Shown in pieces: positions 11,889-23,655 of a stretch of 64,000 nt of DNA. The stretch's first letter is position 1. Each line of letters begins with the position of its first letter. The notes below the pieces were generated by a model. The model had not been told where the DNA came from and did not search any database. It saw only the letters and a list, made by a program, of their open reading frames with translations. Where the stretch lies: the NCBI GenBank assembly GCA_029532625.1, contig JARFXM010000009.1:4949501-5013500 (forward strand), given 5' to 3'. The stretch comes from Lomentospora prolificans (Eukaryota > Ascomycota > Sordariomycetes > Microascales > Microascaceae). Position numbers and translations under genes: made by a program.

Positions 11889-14673
11889 TCACCATGACTC
11901 GGGCCCAAAAGTCTGACCTTCCGGCAGCTTCACCTGCACGGCCCCACCCTTGTAATCCAACGTTGTCTTTACGATATCGTTCCCCCACCAAGACGGAGGG
12001 TCGATGTTATTGAGCGTAAACGCGAAGAAGACGACGAGCGTCGCGAGCGCGAGACCGAGGTCCAGCCCTGATGACGTGAGGAAGTTGAGGCGGCTCCACC
12101 ATCCAAAGTACCGTGAGCGAATGTGGTACTGGAAGAGGTAGCCGACCATGCCCCAGGTGAGGTAGTTTAGCGGCGAGGCGGGCGGGATCATGCCGGCACC
12201 GCCAAAGATGAGCGGGGCCATGAGGTGCTTGATGGCCGAGTTGGGCCACCGCTTCGAGGCGTAGTAGAGGATGACCGGGACGATCGCGCCCAGCGCGAAG
12301 AAGAAGAAGAGGCCCGAGTAAACTTGGCCCGGAGAGAACATGCGAGCCGGACCGATGAGGCCCCAGATGACGGATGCTTTTTTTATTGCCAACCTTGTCA
12401 GTCGATCGTGCCTTTTTCTCTAGGGTTCGGTGCGTAAGGTTGGAGAAGCCTAGGGTGATACAACTTACCGGCAAAGAAGACGCGGCCTCCCGGGCAGGTG
12501 AACCTCTCGGGCTGCTCGAGCGTGCATACGCCGTCGATATTGTTGAGCGCACCGTTGAGCACCATGATTTGGATAAAACAGGACAAAGTAGTCGACACGA
12601 CTTGAGCGAGAAACATGGTACGCGGCGGGATCTTCATGTAGTGGCCAAACTTGAGGTCGGAGATGAAGTTGAGCGCCTGAGACATGGTAATGTATCCAAA
12701 GGTTTTGAAGCTGGCGCCATTAGTACAAGACAAGATGTAATGGCCCGGACGAATACCTACATCATGAGTGCCAATGGGCGCCCAGGTTGAATGTACCCAT
12801 ACACGAACTCGGTAAGTACGTTTAGGCCAATTTGATTATTCGTGATAGCCTGGATGATGCCAATGGGCAGAGAGAACCCAAATGATATCATCACAGCGAG
12901 GAGAAAGGCCCACCAACTAAGGTTCGTCTGGTAGGCCGTTATTGTGTAAAAGCCCATAGCAAGCATCTGCATACGTCAGTTAGCGAGTGGGCAGGGTGAA
13001 GGGTCGACGATGTCGACGACATTCTTACAATTATAAAAAGCGACATGTACCACCAGCCGGGCGCTTCGGGATACTTTCTCATGAGCTTCATATGAATGTC
13101 CGGCTTCTCATTCGTGCTATTCCTGTACTGGCGCCAGATTCGATCACCATTATGTAGGTACGTATACACGATCAACGACGCAATCGCAGCAAAGGAAAGA
13201 CCATACGACATGGCAAAGGTCGTGCTGATAAACAGAGGCGAGTATTCAGCGTAAGCCTTCTCGTCGAGGGTGAACTCTGGCGTCAGGATCCGGGACGCGT
13301 TGTAGCGAGCGCCGGCGTTGTCGTACGTGCCTGAGTCGCTCATGGGGAGGTATTCGGCATACCATACGCCAGTGTAGTGGAAGAGCGAGGCGGAGACGAT
13401 GAAGAAGAGCACAACCCCAATGAGAGTATTAGCGATTGCGTGCCTATATCTCGCTAATATTAGTTTATCATTTCTCGCTAGAATCAATTCTAGATATGCG
13501 CACCATGGAGGAATCAGCGGTGAGCCAACGTAACCCGCAATTTGAGTCCAGTCAAATGTTATGGGGAGTATAGACAACCCTGTGATACCCCCAAAGAGTT
13601 GGTTGACAATCACATTGTCCGGAGCAAGCCATGTCGGGAAAGCAAAGACGCTGAGGAACTGAGCAAAGTAACCTGGGATGAAGAAATACAGGAAGGAGGC
13701 AAGAGTGACATAGCCGAACCACCTATACCTAGGCAGGGTTCCACCAAAGACTGTAGGATCTGGACGATCCACAGTCTCGTACATGGCGTTCATAAGGGTG
13801 ACCGACACGAGCGTGCCAGGCCAGATCATGGACGCAGGGTAGACTAAGCAGACGCGTCAGTAAGGCGGTCTAACCAGAGCCTCCGGGAGAATACATACCT
13901 AGAAATTTTCTCATAATGCCGGCAATACCATAACCAAGCGACTGCGTTGAGATGGTCAGCATGAGCTGAAACGGTATGCCAAAGTTTTGCTTATAGAAGA
14001 TGAGTTGCGCGAGAATGATATCTGTGGCGTAGGCAACGGAGAATGACACGCTTGCCATGATGACAATGATGCCATGCTCTTTCACGTTGAAAGGCCCCGG
14101 ATTCAGTGACCATCTCTTGCCAAAGGTGTTGAACTCTCTCTCCGGCATGATCCTCGCCCAGCCGTGCCCGAGAGGCCACGCTACTATCTGCGCGATAAGA
14201 GCGCCGATACCGATAGATGGTTGGCGAAGAGAGAAGAGCGTGTTCATGGAGGCACCGACCACTACTAACGAGAGGCCAATGGTCCACGCTCTCACGGTAT
14301 TGCAAGGCAAGTCCTGGTCGTAATTTCGTACGGCAGCTCGGACCTCTGCGTAGGGCGAGTCCTCTTGCTCATCATCCTCATCGTCCATCTTGAGGACGAT
14401 TCCATCCTCGCTATCGAGGTCCACAGAGCTCTTGCTCCCGGGTCCGTGGCCCAGGGGATCCAGCAGTAGTTCATGCTCAGAGCCTTCGTCGTCATCGTCC
14501 CCATGTTGAACCGCAGAATCATCCCATTGCGACACCCTCTCTTTCAGGTTGTCGATCGGGTCTCTAGAGAAGTCGGACGTCACGGCCGAACTACCTGCCC
14601 CGGCTTCAGTTCGTTCAGCAGAAGTTGAGGCCCTAGGGGCGCTGGCCGGTGCGCCATCCCGTATTCGGGCCAT
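11889..14673 (-). CDS. OPT family oligopeptide transporter
   Basis: Six exons: 14673-13899, 13843-13504, 13443-13029, 12966-12761, 12710-12469 and 12376-11889; 821 aa with all phases consistent. A long acidic, hydrophilic N-terminal region (~130 residues rich in Asp/Glu/Ser) precedes about a dozen or more hydrophobic segments. Both family hallmarks are present: NPG (SLNPGPFNVKEH) and KIPPR (MKIPPRTMFLAQ). So are conserved stretches such as YPASMIWPG, SPLIPPW, KTFGYITM and SVIWGLIGP, each of which appears intact only after splicing. Fungal members are proton-coupled plasma-membrane importers of tetra-/pentapeptides, glutathione or related compounds; the substrate here is unknown. The five introns are 50-61 bp or slightly longer. 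It has no obvious functional partner next to it. Confidence 0.93.
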
Positions 14674-15542
14674 GACGTCGGTAGCGCTGGGAAGGGTGTG
14701 TTGTTTTGGATTCCCAGAGGCCTCTATCTCTCACATGTAGTGCCAAGGCTGAGAAAAACGAGATAGGGAGCGAGATCGGCTTCAGTTGATTGATGAAGTG
14801 AGAAGAGTTCGGGACGCGTGGTCCCCCCCTGCTCAAGTCTCGACGATCCTGGGCTCTAGACTGCTCGAGATCAAAAAGATTGCTAAATCATTCACCCCTT
14901 CAAAATTGAACGATATGAAGTCTTTTCACGGTGGAACCCGGTAGATAACGCTGTCAACAATGGATCAATGATGAATCTTGGGGATTTCGGGAGGTACCGT
15001 GTCCAGAGCGCAAGGTTGCTGGCTTGTGAGTCGCGCTTGGGGCCAGCGGATATGGTTCTAGAAGCTGGCTGTCCGCCTTGTGGCGCACCACGGGTTTTCT
15101 ATCCACTGGGGAAAAAAAGGTTATCTCAGCTTTTTGCTACCACCGGAAGCAGAGGAATATTCGACTGGAAGAATTCGGGTTTGGTGTGCAGTCAATTGGA
15201 GTCGTTGAGTCGGAGTTGCGAACATCACTGAAACGTGTCAATTGGTTGAAACATCTAAAAGTAGAAACAAGCCGCATCGCCATTGCTCAGGCGCACCTTC
15301 CTCGCCCTTGAGCCCCATCAAATCTGGGACGATCGTCAATATCAACTGAGATGCGTATCCAAAAGTAAAGCGTCTCTTTCGGGGTAAAACATCGCGAAGC
15401 TGTCAATTTTATGGGGCCATTTTATCGTTATCCCCAAATTCCGCCTTCTGTCTATTATATTGTATACATTCTCTATTATTACATGGGATTATCCCTTGAT
15501 ACTCCAAGATCTCTCTACATCGTACAGAAAATCACCTCGTTT
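14674..15542. other. Intergenic, OPT promoter side
   Basis: Lies upstream of the OPT transporter and downstream of the 3-oxoacyl synthase stop. The short open frames (e.g. 14968-15231) have no recognisable content. It presumably holds the OPT promoter and the synthase 3' UTR. Confidence 0.4.
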
Positions 15543-16956
15543 TCATGCTAGTCGTGAAAAGACTAATGACGAGTTCGCACCCCCAAATCCAAAGCTATTC
15601 GATACAGCCACATCCAACTTCTTCTTCTCCTGCGCCTCGTGGGGTACCAGGTTAAAGTTCACACCCCCGACATCGGGGTTGTCCAAGTTCAACGTTGGAG
15701 GAACGATTCGCTACGACGGAATATTAGTCGCTGGCAGCGTGAGGGGACTAGATAAGCTCGGAATCGTCGCCACTTACCTCGTGGATAGCCAGGACCGTGA
15801 AGAGTGCCTCCAGTGCTCCCGAGGCTCCCAGTAGATGTCCCGTCGCGCCCTTCGTGCTACTCACAGTGACTGCATCCTCCTCCACATGCTTCATAAGCTC
15901 CTTGATCGCTAGAATCTCCGCGCTATCCCCCACGCGCGTCCCCGTAGCGTGCGCGTTGATATAATCGACCTCGGATGGCTTTATTTTGGCTTCTAAGAGA
16001 GCCTCCTTCATCGCTCGAAACGCCCCGTTTCCATCCGCACGCGGGGCCGTCATATGATAAGCATCTGCAGCCGCTCCCCAGCCTTTGATCTCGGCGTAGA
16101 TCCGAGCACCTCTTTTTTTGGCATGCTCCAAGTCCTCTAGAACAAGTGCCGCTGCTCCTTCCGCGATAACGAACCCGTCTCGTTTGCTGTCGAAGGGCCT
16201 GCAGCTAGCTACGGGGTCGCCGTTGTACGCCGTCGACAACGATCGAGCTCTTCCGAAGCCGGCAAGAGCCAGGGGGTGGATGCACGACTCTGTGCCACCG
16301 GCTACCATGACATTGGCGCGACCGAGCCGAATGGTGGTGAATGCATCGCCTATGGAGTCGGCTCCCGTAGCGCATGCGGTTGTGATGCAGCGCGAGGGTC
16401 CTTGGAGGCCGTACTTCATCGAAACATGGCCGGCTGCCATGTTGAGAAGGATCCGCGGCACGAAGAATGGCGATAGCTTCTTGTAACCCTGTTATGAATT
16501 AACGACGCTAGACCTTGGCATTGCATCTGAGGGCTGACCTGCCTCTTCTTGATAGCCCAGGCTCGTGGTGTAAAGATGGTCAAGATCACCAATACCACTG
16601 CCCATCGACACTCCCGACATTTCCTTTTCTTCTACCGTCGATGGCTCCCACCCGGCATCCTTCAAAGCCATGTCGCTGACAGCGATAGCATACTGTGAAT
16701 GCCGCGGCAGCTTGTCTTCCTCGGCTGCACTCAACCATGTCGAGGGCCGCCACCCGTGGCCTTCTCCCTTCCCGTCATCCAAAGGCACCAGGCCAGCAAC
16801 GGTACTCGGGATGCCCCTCCACTGACTCGCTGGCTGACGCTCTGCCAACACGCTCGCAATGCCAGACTCGCCCGCTAAGATGCGCCTCCACGTGGGTCTC
16901 ACGCCGGCGGCGAGGGGCGTAATGGCTCCAAGGCCGGTCACCACGACTCGACGCAT
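15543..16956 (-). CDS. 3-oxoacyl-[acyl-carrier-protein] synthase (mitochondrial KAS, Cem1 type)
   Basis: Three exons: 16956-16543, 16488-15778 and 15710-15543; 430 aa. Condensing-enzyme signatures are complete: N-terminal VVVTGLGAITPL, the active-site Cys near residue 177 in ITTACATGA, and the two catalytic His in NAHATGT and KGATGHLLGASG. The C-terminal NSFGFGG motif is also present and needs the last exon. The single-domain architecture fits the type II (mitochondrial) pathway that makes octanoyl-ACP for lipoic acid, not cytosolic multidomain FAS. It starts almost at the enzyme core, so a targeting presequence is not obvious. Intron 1 only keeps frame if the donor is GC (at 16542, GAG|GCAGGT). 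No GT donor nearby gives the right phase. It shares a ~330 bp divergent promoter with CBP3. Confidence 0.9.
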
Positions 16957-17284
16957 GGCTGGTTTCCGATGATATGGCGGAAGGCGAGTCGCATTCTTTC
17001 CCTCTACGGATTTCGGTTAGATGCGCTAGATCCAGGAGAAACGGGATGATGCTTGAGCTCGTGACAAAGATCAATATATTGAGGTGAAGGAACGGTCTCT
17101 GCACTGTGGAGCTGCTTAGGATGTGGACGAATGACACAGTACGTAAACGTCAGATGAGCGACGCACCTAGTTAGGTCTCCCCACACGTCCGAAAATTTCC
17201 CGTCGCGACTTGGCACTTCATTTCGCGAATCGTTCGAAAAAAAAAGTTGATCAGAGTCAACCGACATCGACCACAACACCCACA
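16957..17284. promoter_or_regulatory. Divergent promoter between KAS and CBP3
   Basis: The two start codons are 328 bp apart on opposite strands, so both promoters and 5' leaders must fit here. Both products are predicted to work in mitochondria (lipoate precursor synthesis; complex III assembly). Co-regulation is inference. Confidence 0.6.
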
Positions 17285-18240
17285 ATGGCCTGCTCAAGAT
17301 GTAGCGCCCAGGCGGGGACGCTCCTCCAAAGAGCATCTCAGCAACCCGTCCGGATATTCTCCGCGAACGCCCGACTCGCGAGGTTGCCTACCGTCGCTTC
17401 CGCCCCCCGAACGATCAGGACGCAGGCCCGGAAAGAGAGCACGCAGGCTGGCCCTGCGAAGACAGACATCAGCGCTAGCAAACTTGCCGGCGCTCTCCCC
17501 ACGAGGAAACTCGATGGAACCGGTCTTGTGGGCTCGTATGCCATCTATGGCGGAACGCACCAGATCTACAAGAAGTGCTCGCAACCCGTTACATATTCTA
17601 TCTCGGAGGTCGACCGACACAATGGCACCGTGGAGACGCTGGAAGATGGCGAAGAGGTCGGAAAGTCCGAGGGCACATGGCACAGCCGTACGTCCAGCTG
17701 TTCCACGAATCCGTCCCCATCCCCTCTAAAATCTAACATTGAACTCTAGTCCTCGGCCTACCCCCCACGTTTAGCACATGGTCCCAAGTCACCATGCTCC
17801 GAATGTACGTCCTCGTCGCCCGCGCCCGCTGCCTAGAAGCCGAAGCATACAACAACTGGTACCATCAGCTCCTCAACCACTTCTTCTTCGACTGCGAGCG
17901 CATGATGGACATCAACCACGGCCTCACGGCCAAGAGCCAGCGCCAGCGATTCCTCAAGGATCTCTTTTTGCAGTGGCGTGGTCTCCTTGCCTCGTATGAT
18001 GAGGGTATTGCCAAGGGCGACGCCGTTCTCGCTTCTGCTGTGTGGAGGAACCTGTACAAGGGCAAGGAGGATGTCGATTTCAGGACCGTCGCGGCTGTGG
18101 TGAGCTGGATGAGGGCGACACTCTGGGATTTGGAGAGGGTCAAGGACGAGGATCTAGTTCTTGGCGAGAACTTGTTCAGGAAGTCGCTGGAGTCGCAATT
18201 CCATGTTGTGGATACGCAGATTAACGCTACAAAAGACTAG
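17285..18240 (+). CDS. CBP3: Ubiquinol-cytochrome c reductase assembly chaperone CBP3
   Basis: Two exons, 17285-17687 and 17750-18240 (62 bp intron), 297 aa. The N-terminal ~60 residues are rich in Arg, Ser and Ala and poor in acids, as for a mitochondrial presequence. The remainder matches the ubiquinol-cytochrome c chaperone family: LGLPPTFSTWSQVTMLRMYVL, YNNWYHQLLNHFF, and RQRFLKDLFLQWRG-type segments. In yeast Cbp3 works with Cbp6 at the mitoribosome tunnel to translate and stabilise cytochrome b. The start is the ATG at 17285. The frame is open upstream to 17210 but lacks another ATG. It is divergent from the mitochondrial KAS gene. Confidence 0.92.
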
Positions 18241-19745
18241 GCGGCCGCTATGGCGGATGTGGAGCCGAAGGACTGTTGGAAGCTGACTCCGTAGGGTATC
18301 TGTTGGCGGAACTTGTGTACGAGAAACTGACTTCACTCACTGTTATATTACGAGACGATTTAGAGGTATAATAGAGTGTATGATTCAAGGCGACGTACTA
18401 ATAAATGTTCTTGGGTTTTCTACTACTAGTACTAAGACGTGGAAATATACATACCCGCTCGAGAGGCAAGAGCCATCTCAAGAATCGAGCAGGCCATCCA
18501 TGTAGCCTTCCCACGTCCTGGCGTGCGCGCAGTCTCAAATATTTAGACCTACAAGAGAATCGGTGAAGTGGCACCACTCACTCGATTTGCAGGTAGCTCC
18601 ACATGAAGAGACCGGACAGCTACAGAGGTCCACATTGTTAACGACACCTCGGTTCTCATATGAGCGAGCACGTTAGTGAGCTGTAGAGGGAATAAACTTG
18701 GATCAATTTTCATGATGGATCCTACTGCAGGGAATGTGAGACAATATAGTACCCAGTCACACACAATCCGCGAACTAGAGGCTCTCTAGGAGAGCAACAT
18801 GCAGTCTGGAGTTGCGAAGCCCCACTCGTACCGTCTGTCAATTCTCCCACCTTATTTTACATTCTCGTCTAATAAACCATGAAATGGGATCTGAGTGGTT
18901 AGGCTTCTGGCTGAATTGATTTCGCCTCATGACTGAGAGCTACAACTCTAAAAACCCGTCATATGCCGTCATCAGCTCGATCGAAACCTGCAGACTGCAG
19001 CCACCCAAGCCTGACCGGAAATATCCCTTTCTCTGTAATTAAAAGGAAAGAAAAAGGAAAAAAATAACCCCCCCCAAAAAACAAAGGGCAGAAAGTCCAA
19101 GCCCGTGGGGCATGTCCGGTCCAGCATCAGCCAGCATCCCCATTTATAGCTCCCGAAGGCGCCGTGTCACTTGGACAATTCCACCCTATGAGACGAGTGC
19201 ATACCAGTGGCACTTCGCATGCAACGTCCCGCGAAAAGCACGCCGCCGCGCCCTGCAGCATCAATTTACCGACACGGCAGGGTCCTGTTGGTCCGGACAA
19301 TGGCGTAACATTACGCTCTGGTGGGTCGGCTTTTCATCTATTCCTGGGTAGTTGCCCACTATGCCGCTCCTGGCGAGCCCAGTAATGGCCGAGTGATGTG
19401 GTTCGTAGGCAGGCGTGCGTGGTTGTGGGATGGTGGCTGAGGGAGGAAGGATGATGTGAGATTCGGAGATAGATCTGTATAAAAGGAGAAGGAAGGTGCT
19501 TGGGTGGACCACATGTTCGTTCTTGCGTATTTTGGCTTGCTTCGTCATACACATTCGTGCGATCCATCTCTGAAATAGATTCCTTGATGAAGCTACTCTA
19601 TATAATCGTCCAACTCACTAATAACAAAGCCATAAGCTTTCCTCCAACTTCACGGCCACTCATCAAGACCACAAAACCAACTAGCTAAGACGATCAGCCA
19701 ACTTAAACCAAAGTCCAAAAGGGAATAAACAAGGAAAAAAAAAAG
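18241..19745. other. Intergenic, promoter of the small secreted protein
   Basis: No gene recognised. Contains the 3' region of CBP3, then C/A homopolymer runs near 19060-19085 and a good TATA-like box at 19478-19485, upstream of the next gene. Confidence 0.45.
19478..19485 (+). promoter_or_regulatory. TATA-like box (TATAAAAG)
   Basis: A consensus-like TATA element 261 bp upstream of the ATG of the small secreted protein. If used, transcription would start near 19510 and leave a 5' leader of over 200 bases. Among the genes here it is one of the clearest TATA boxes, in keeping with a regulated, not housekeeping, gene. Confidence 0.5.
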
Positions 19746-20234
19746 ATGCGTCTCTCAACAATGCTCGCCCACCTCATCCTCCTCCTCTCCACAACCGCCT
19801 CCCCCACCCCTCGCTCCGCGCTCTACACCTGCGACACCTCCCCCACCCACCCGGCCTCCCGCCTCGGCGCCTCCAAATGCGTCGAAGCCCTCCAGCAAGC
19901 CGCCAACGAGGCCGGCGGCCCCACGGGCGGGACCTTCAGCGTCCAGGTCGCCGGCGAAACCGCCCGCGTCTCCGAGTACGGCTGGACCAACGACAAGGGC
20001 GACGAGCTGTGGAGCTTCGTCGAAGTCAGGTTCCTCGGCGACCCAGAGGCCGTGCGCACCGAGGATACGGGTGCCGTGGCTGTCGTCGAGGTTCCCAGGA
20101 GGGAGGTTGCTGGGATGCTGATGGAGTTGATTGAGGGGTGTAGTGATCGGACGTGCCTGGAGCTGGATTGTCCTGTTAGTGGGGCTGTTAGAATCCTGGA
20201 TGGCACTGTGGAGGTGCGACTACTTGGTGCTTGA
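19746..20234 (+). CDS. Small secreted protein of unknown function
   Basis: Intronless, 162 aa. The first ~20 residues form a signal peptide (Arg, then a Leu-rich core, then TTASPTPRS as a likely cleavage zone). The mature protein is ~140 aa, acidic, with five Cys (in YTCD, SKCV, GCSDRTC and LDCP contexts). One of these would be unpaired if the others form disulfides. No domain recognised. Codon use is strongly C-ending in the first half, which suggests good expression. Size and secretion fit the broad class of fungal small secreted proteins, which includes effectors, but nothing in the sequence proves such a role. The ORF ends just before the convergent PEX8 gene. Confidence 0.75.
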   Translation: MRLSTMLAHLILLLSTTASPTPRSALYTCDTSPTHPASRLGASKCVEALQQAANEAGGPTGGTFSVQVAGETARVSEYGWTNDKGDELWSFVEVRFLGDPEAVRTEDTGAVAVVEVPRREVAGMLMELIEGCSDRTCLELDCPVSGAVRILDGTVEVRLLGA

Positions 20235-20418
20235 GGGAGTTCCTTGGTGGCATGGTACTAAACGGTGATCGGCGTTCATTACATCATGGCCTTACGATAT
20301 AGACACTTTTGCGGTCGGGTACCGTCGCTGTATAACATGTCTTATAACATTTCTTTAATACAACTTTCATAATTCTTGATCCTACATATATCGGGTCCAT
20401 CCTTTGTCTCGAAGTCCT

Positions 20419-22481
20419 CTATAACCTAGCCTGATCTGCACCATCAGCCTTTTTCTCAGTAGCAGCAAGCGCACCGCTCATAACATATGCGGGAGCTTGA
20501 GGTGGCCCTGCTGATCGTAGCATCAGATCTCTGCCACCTCGCGCGTGCCACCACGACACCGCCAAGGACGACCTTCCAACGTCCAACTCTCCGCTCTCCA
20601 GCATCTCCCAGAACCTATTCCGCACTGGCAATCGAAGTTCAGGGTCGGCGATCCCCGCCATTGTCTCGGCCGTAATGGTAAACCAGTCGTCCATGATGGG
20701 AAGCGCAACGTAGGGCAGCGAGTCTATGAGCGCGAGCACGAGAGCAGATTGCTCTGACTGCGGGCCTGGTTCCGCGTTGGCATTAGTGGCGGGTGGTAGC
20801 GGGGTAGTTCCGGCGTTGACGGCTCGGAAGCGTAGCATCTCTAGGAGCACCTCGGCCAGTTGGGGTTCTTTTTCTGCCACGGGGAACGGCGGGGAGACTA
20901 TCTGCATTACGGTCCTAAACGCGACGCGGAACTGGCGTGGAGAGATGTATACTGGGAAGGAGGTGAAGAGTCGGTCGATGTAGAAAGGGACGAGCTTAGT
21001 GGCGAGCAGGCTGTTTTGGGGGCAGGAGAGGACGGAGAGAATCGCGCTATGGGCGGACTCGAAAAGGTCTAGCATGAGGCGAGAGGAGGGGTTTTGAGAG
21101 AGGTAGACGGTGGCGGGTTCGACGATTAGAAGCTCAGAGGCGTCGATGGGAAGACTTAGTGGTAGGTGCTCTGCTAAGTTGAGATAGAAGAGATCGAGAG
21201 ACTTGTGGACCGTATGTGTAGGGATGTTTCCGTCGGCATCGGGCCGTATCTCTCCAAGAAATGCGATGGTTGCGGTGGGGGATCGGGAGAGAATATCGAT
21301 GGCCGTAAGGTTGGTAAAAGTATATGCTTGGAAGGCCCCAGCACCGTCCCTCGAAGAGATGAAGTAAAGGTTCCGAAGTATGTGTAGCATCTTCGTAGCT
21401 ACGGCTGGGGCCGTCCGATCGTTTCGCAGACGCGGGTCGAGGAGGCACCGGGACATAATCGCCTGTGAGGCCGCGACAACAGAGTATAGCATCTTCTTTA
21501 GCAGATCCCAGAGCGCAGGCCAGGTGACCTGTATCGTCTCATCACTAAGGTGATTGCCTTCGGTCTTGCTCTCCACTGCGGAGAGCTGGCAGCGCTGCCA
21601 CCTATCGAGAAGGTCTCGCGAGAACTCAAGTAGTACGTCCTGAGCCTGTAGAACAACGCCGGAGTCTTGCGCATGCTGTATACCATGCATGATGAGCTTG
21701 GCGTTGGACCCCATGCCCGCCACCAGTGGTCGCGCCGAGAGCTGTTGCATATTCTGGAAAGACGCCGAAGTGGAAGGCCAGTGTATGTATTGGCCCTGCT
21801 TTGAAAGACCGCTGTTGATCGTATCTAGGAATCGGCCTTCTTGGAAACCTTCCGGCCCGGTTAGAGTCCACACGGCGTTCGGCAAGAGAGTGTTGGAGTT
21901 GATCGCATAGAGGTAGAATTCGGAGAGTAAAGGAAGCGCAAAGCCGAGCGCAACGGAAATCGAGGCTGCAGCGACAGGCCCATCTTGCATTGGACGTTCA
22001 AGCGCCAAGTTCGCCGCCTTGACAATAGCCCCCTCCAGCTTGTTCCTCAACCCGCCTGATATTGTGTGCGGCGCGTCCTGGGCACTCGTCATGCCTATCA
22101 GTACGCCCGTGAGCACCAAGAGGTGCTGCCAGCGGTTCGAGCGATCATCCGCGCCTTTGACTACTGCGGTGGCCCACGCGTCACAGCCTAGTCTTGTCGG
22201 TACACGCCCGCCTGGAAGGGGGGTTGACTCTCGCCTTGCCGTAATCGGACGGCGGCAGTGTGGAAGATGGAGATGATTCGGTAGCTTGTCTGGATGCCGT
22301 CGCCTCGGTGCCAGATGGCAGGTGCCGTAAGGAGTTGGGATGTGAGGACAGCGAGATTGAGCGGGTTCGAAAGAGATGTCAAGAGCGTCACGGTGGTGCC
22401 TATGATCTGGTCTGTTTTGGGACCATCATGAACACTCTGATAGAGCTCGAGCACGGTGTTGAGAAGATGGTCGGCCGGCAT
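20419..22481 (-). CDS. PEX8: Peroxin 8 (PEX8), with an apparent one-base frame break
   Basis: The start at 22481 (MPADHLLNTVLELYQSVH) and the long downstream frame to 20419 together match fungal peroxin-8: LLTSLSNPLNLAVLTSQLLTAP, KGADDRSNRWQHLLVLTGVLIG, and a WWHARGG segment near the end. The C-terminus is ARL, a PTS1-like tripeptide, as expected for a protein imported into peroxisomes where it bridges docking and RING complexes. The two frames meet around 22190-22230. There the first frame ends at a TAG while the second is already open. A C6 run at about 22219-22224 lies in the overlap, and one extra base there would give a single 687-aa ORF. A 41 bp intron (GTCAAC donor, CTAG acceptor) is the alternative. 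I favour an indel or sequence error. Confidence 0.8.
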
Positions 22482-23176
22482 CTTGGATGTGTTTCCGTCG
22501 CTAGGGAAAAAGGAAAAGTATAGAATTAGGCGTTGAATGCGCCCTTTTTGGCAAGCATGGTCGTTAATGATGGGTGAAATCGATTTCGGGGATCGGGTTG
22601 TCGGTGGTTGATAGTGTCATCGGAAATTTGCCGAGGCACCGGCTGAAGCTCTCGGCGGGAGCTCATGTGCGGGAGAAAGTGGCAGGCTGGCTGGCATTAG
22701 AGTGAGTACGCAGCCCACATTGTCGACGCTGGTGTGCAGCTGGCTGTTGGTATAATTGGGCAATGCCAGCCAGACCGCCAGCATGTGGCTGACGCTGGCA
22801 CTAAAATTGATAGACCGTCTTCCATTGACCCTCTAACGAATCAAAAATAATGGCCCAATAGATGCAACACCCCAAAGCGCAGCTTCATGTTAGAATTTGA
22901 ACGTTGAATCCACGCCAAATCCACCGACTTGCGAAAAAAGCGCCCAAACCCAGAACCTCGCAACATCGTGTCCTTACACAACCAAGCCGCCAAAGGAACG
23001 TTTTCAGGCCGTTTCCGTCCAACAAGAGCATGACTTGCTTTAAGCGACAACATATCTCGTGGTAGGGCAGGCTTCTGTCTTTTCCAGAATCCTCGCCGGG
23101 AATCAATTGAGACGCAACTAGCCACACCCAGGATTGACTGCGACAACACGGGTCGATCGACCTCTCCTCCATTCCA
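22482..23176. promoter_or_regulatory. Divergent promoter between PEX8 and the TMEM170-like gene
   Basis: About 700 bp between opposing start codons. Several GCTGGC/GCCAGC motifs lie at 22685-22800. The minus-strand open frames at 22841-23188 show no recognisable protein. Confidence 0.45.
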
Positions 23177-23654
23177 ATGATTCATCACTCGCCACCGCCG
23201 GGCTACACGACCCCTCCTTTTCCCTGCCTAACGTGGGAGATATTCGATCAGACGGATAGAAAGGAACGGTCTCTGTTCTATATTGGCGATATTTGGAGGT
23301 TCACCTTGCTATGGACGCTCATCATCTACGCACTCTTTCACCTCGCATCCGCCGGCATCGCCGTCGTGATGCATGGGCATAAGAAAACGGCATGGAAGTA
23401 TATTTGGGTTGTCCCTGTGATTTACTTGTTCGTTGCCGGAGTGCAGGGCCTGCTGGCTGGGAGCGTGGTCGGATTGATGTAAGAGCACCGCTCGAACCTG
23501 TTTCTTCGGGGGATACTAACCGCAGGTTTGCAGGCTTGGTGCCGTCTACAATGCCGGCTTCTTTTCTATGTCGCCGTGGATCCCGTTCGCCTGGGGCTGG
23601 ATTAACGTCCTTGTGCTCGTCATATCCTCGTTCTCGATTCAAGGCGGTCTATAA
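23177..23654 (+). CDS. TMEM170-family integral membrane protein
   Basis: Two exons, 23177-23478 and 23534-23654, 140 aa. The 55 bp intron has GTAAGA donor and CAG acceptor. Three hydrophobic segments are seen: TLLWTLIIYALFHLASAGI, IWVVPVIYLFVAGVQGLLAG, and the C-terminal WINVLVLVISSF region. The layout and the MSPWIPFAWGW-type motif fit the small TMEM170 family, which in animals shapes ER and nuclear envelope membranes. A role in this fungus is not shown. The stop TAA (23652-23654) is separated by a single base from the stop codon of the convergent acetyltransferase gene, so the two 3' UTRs must overlap in antisense. Confidence 0.8.
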
Positions 23655-23655
23655 T

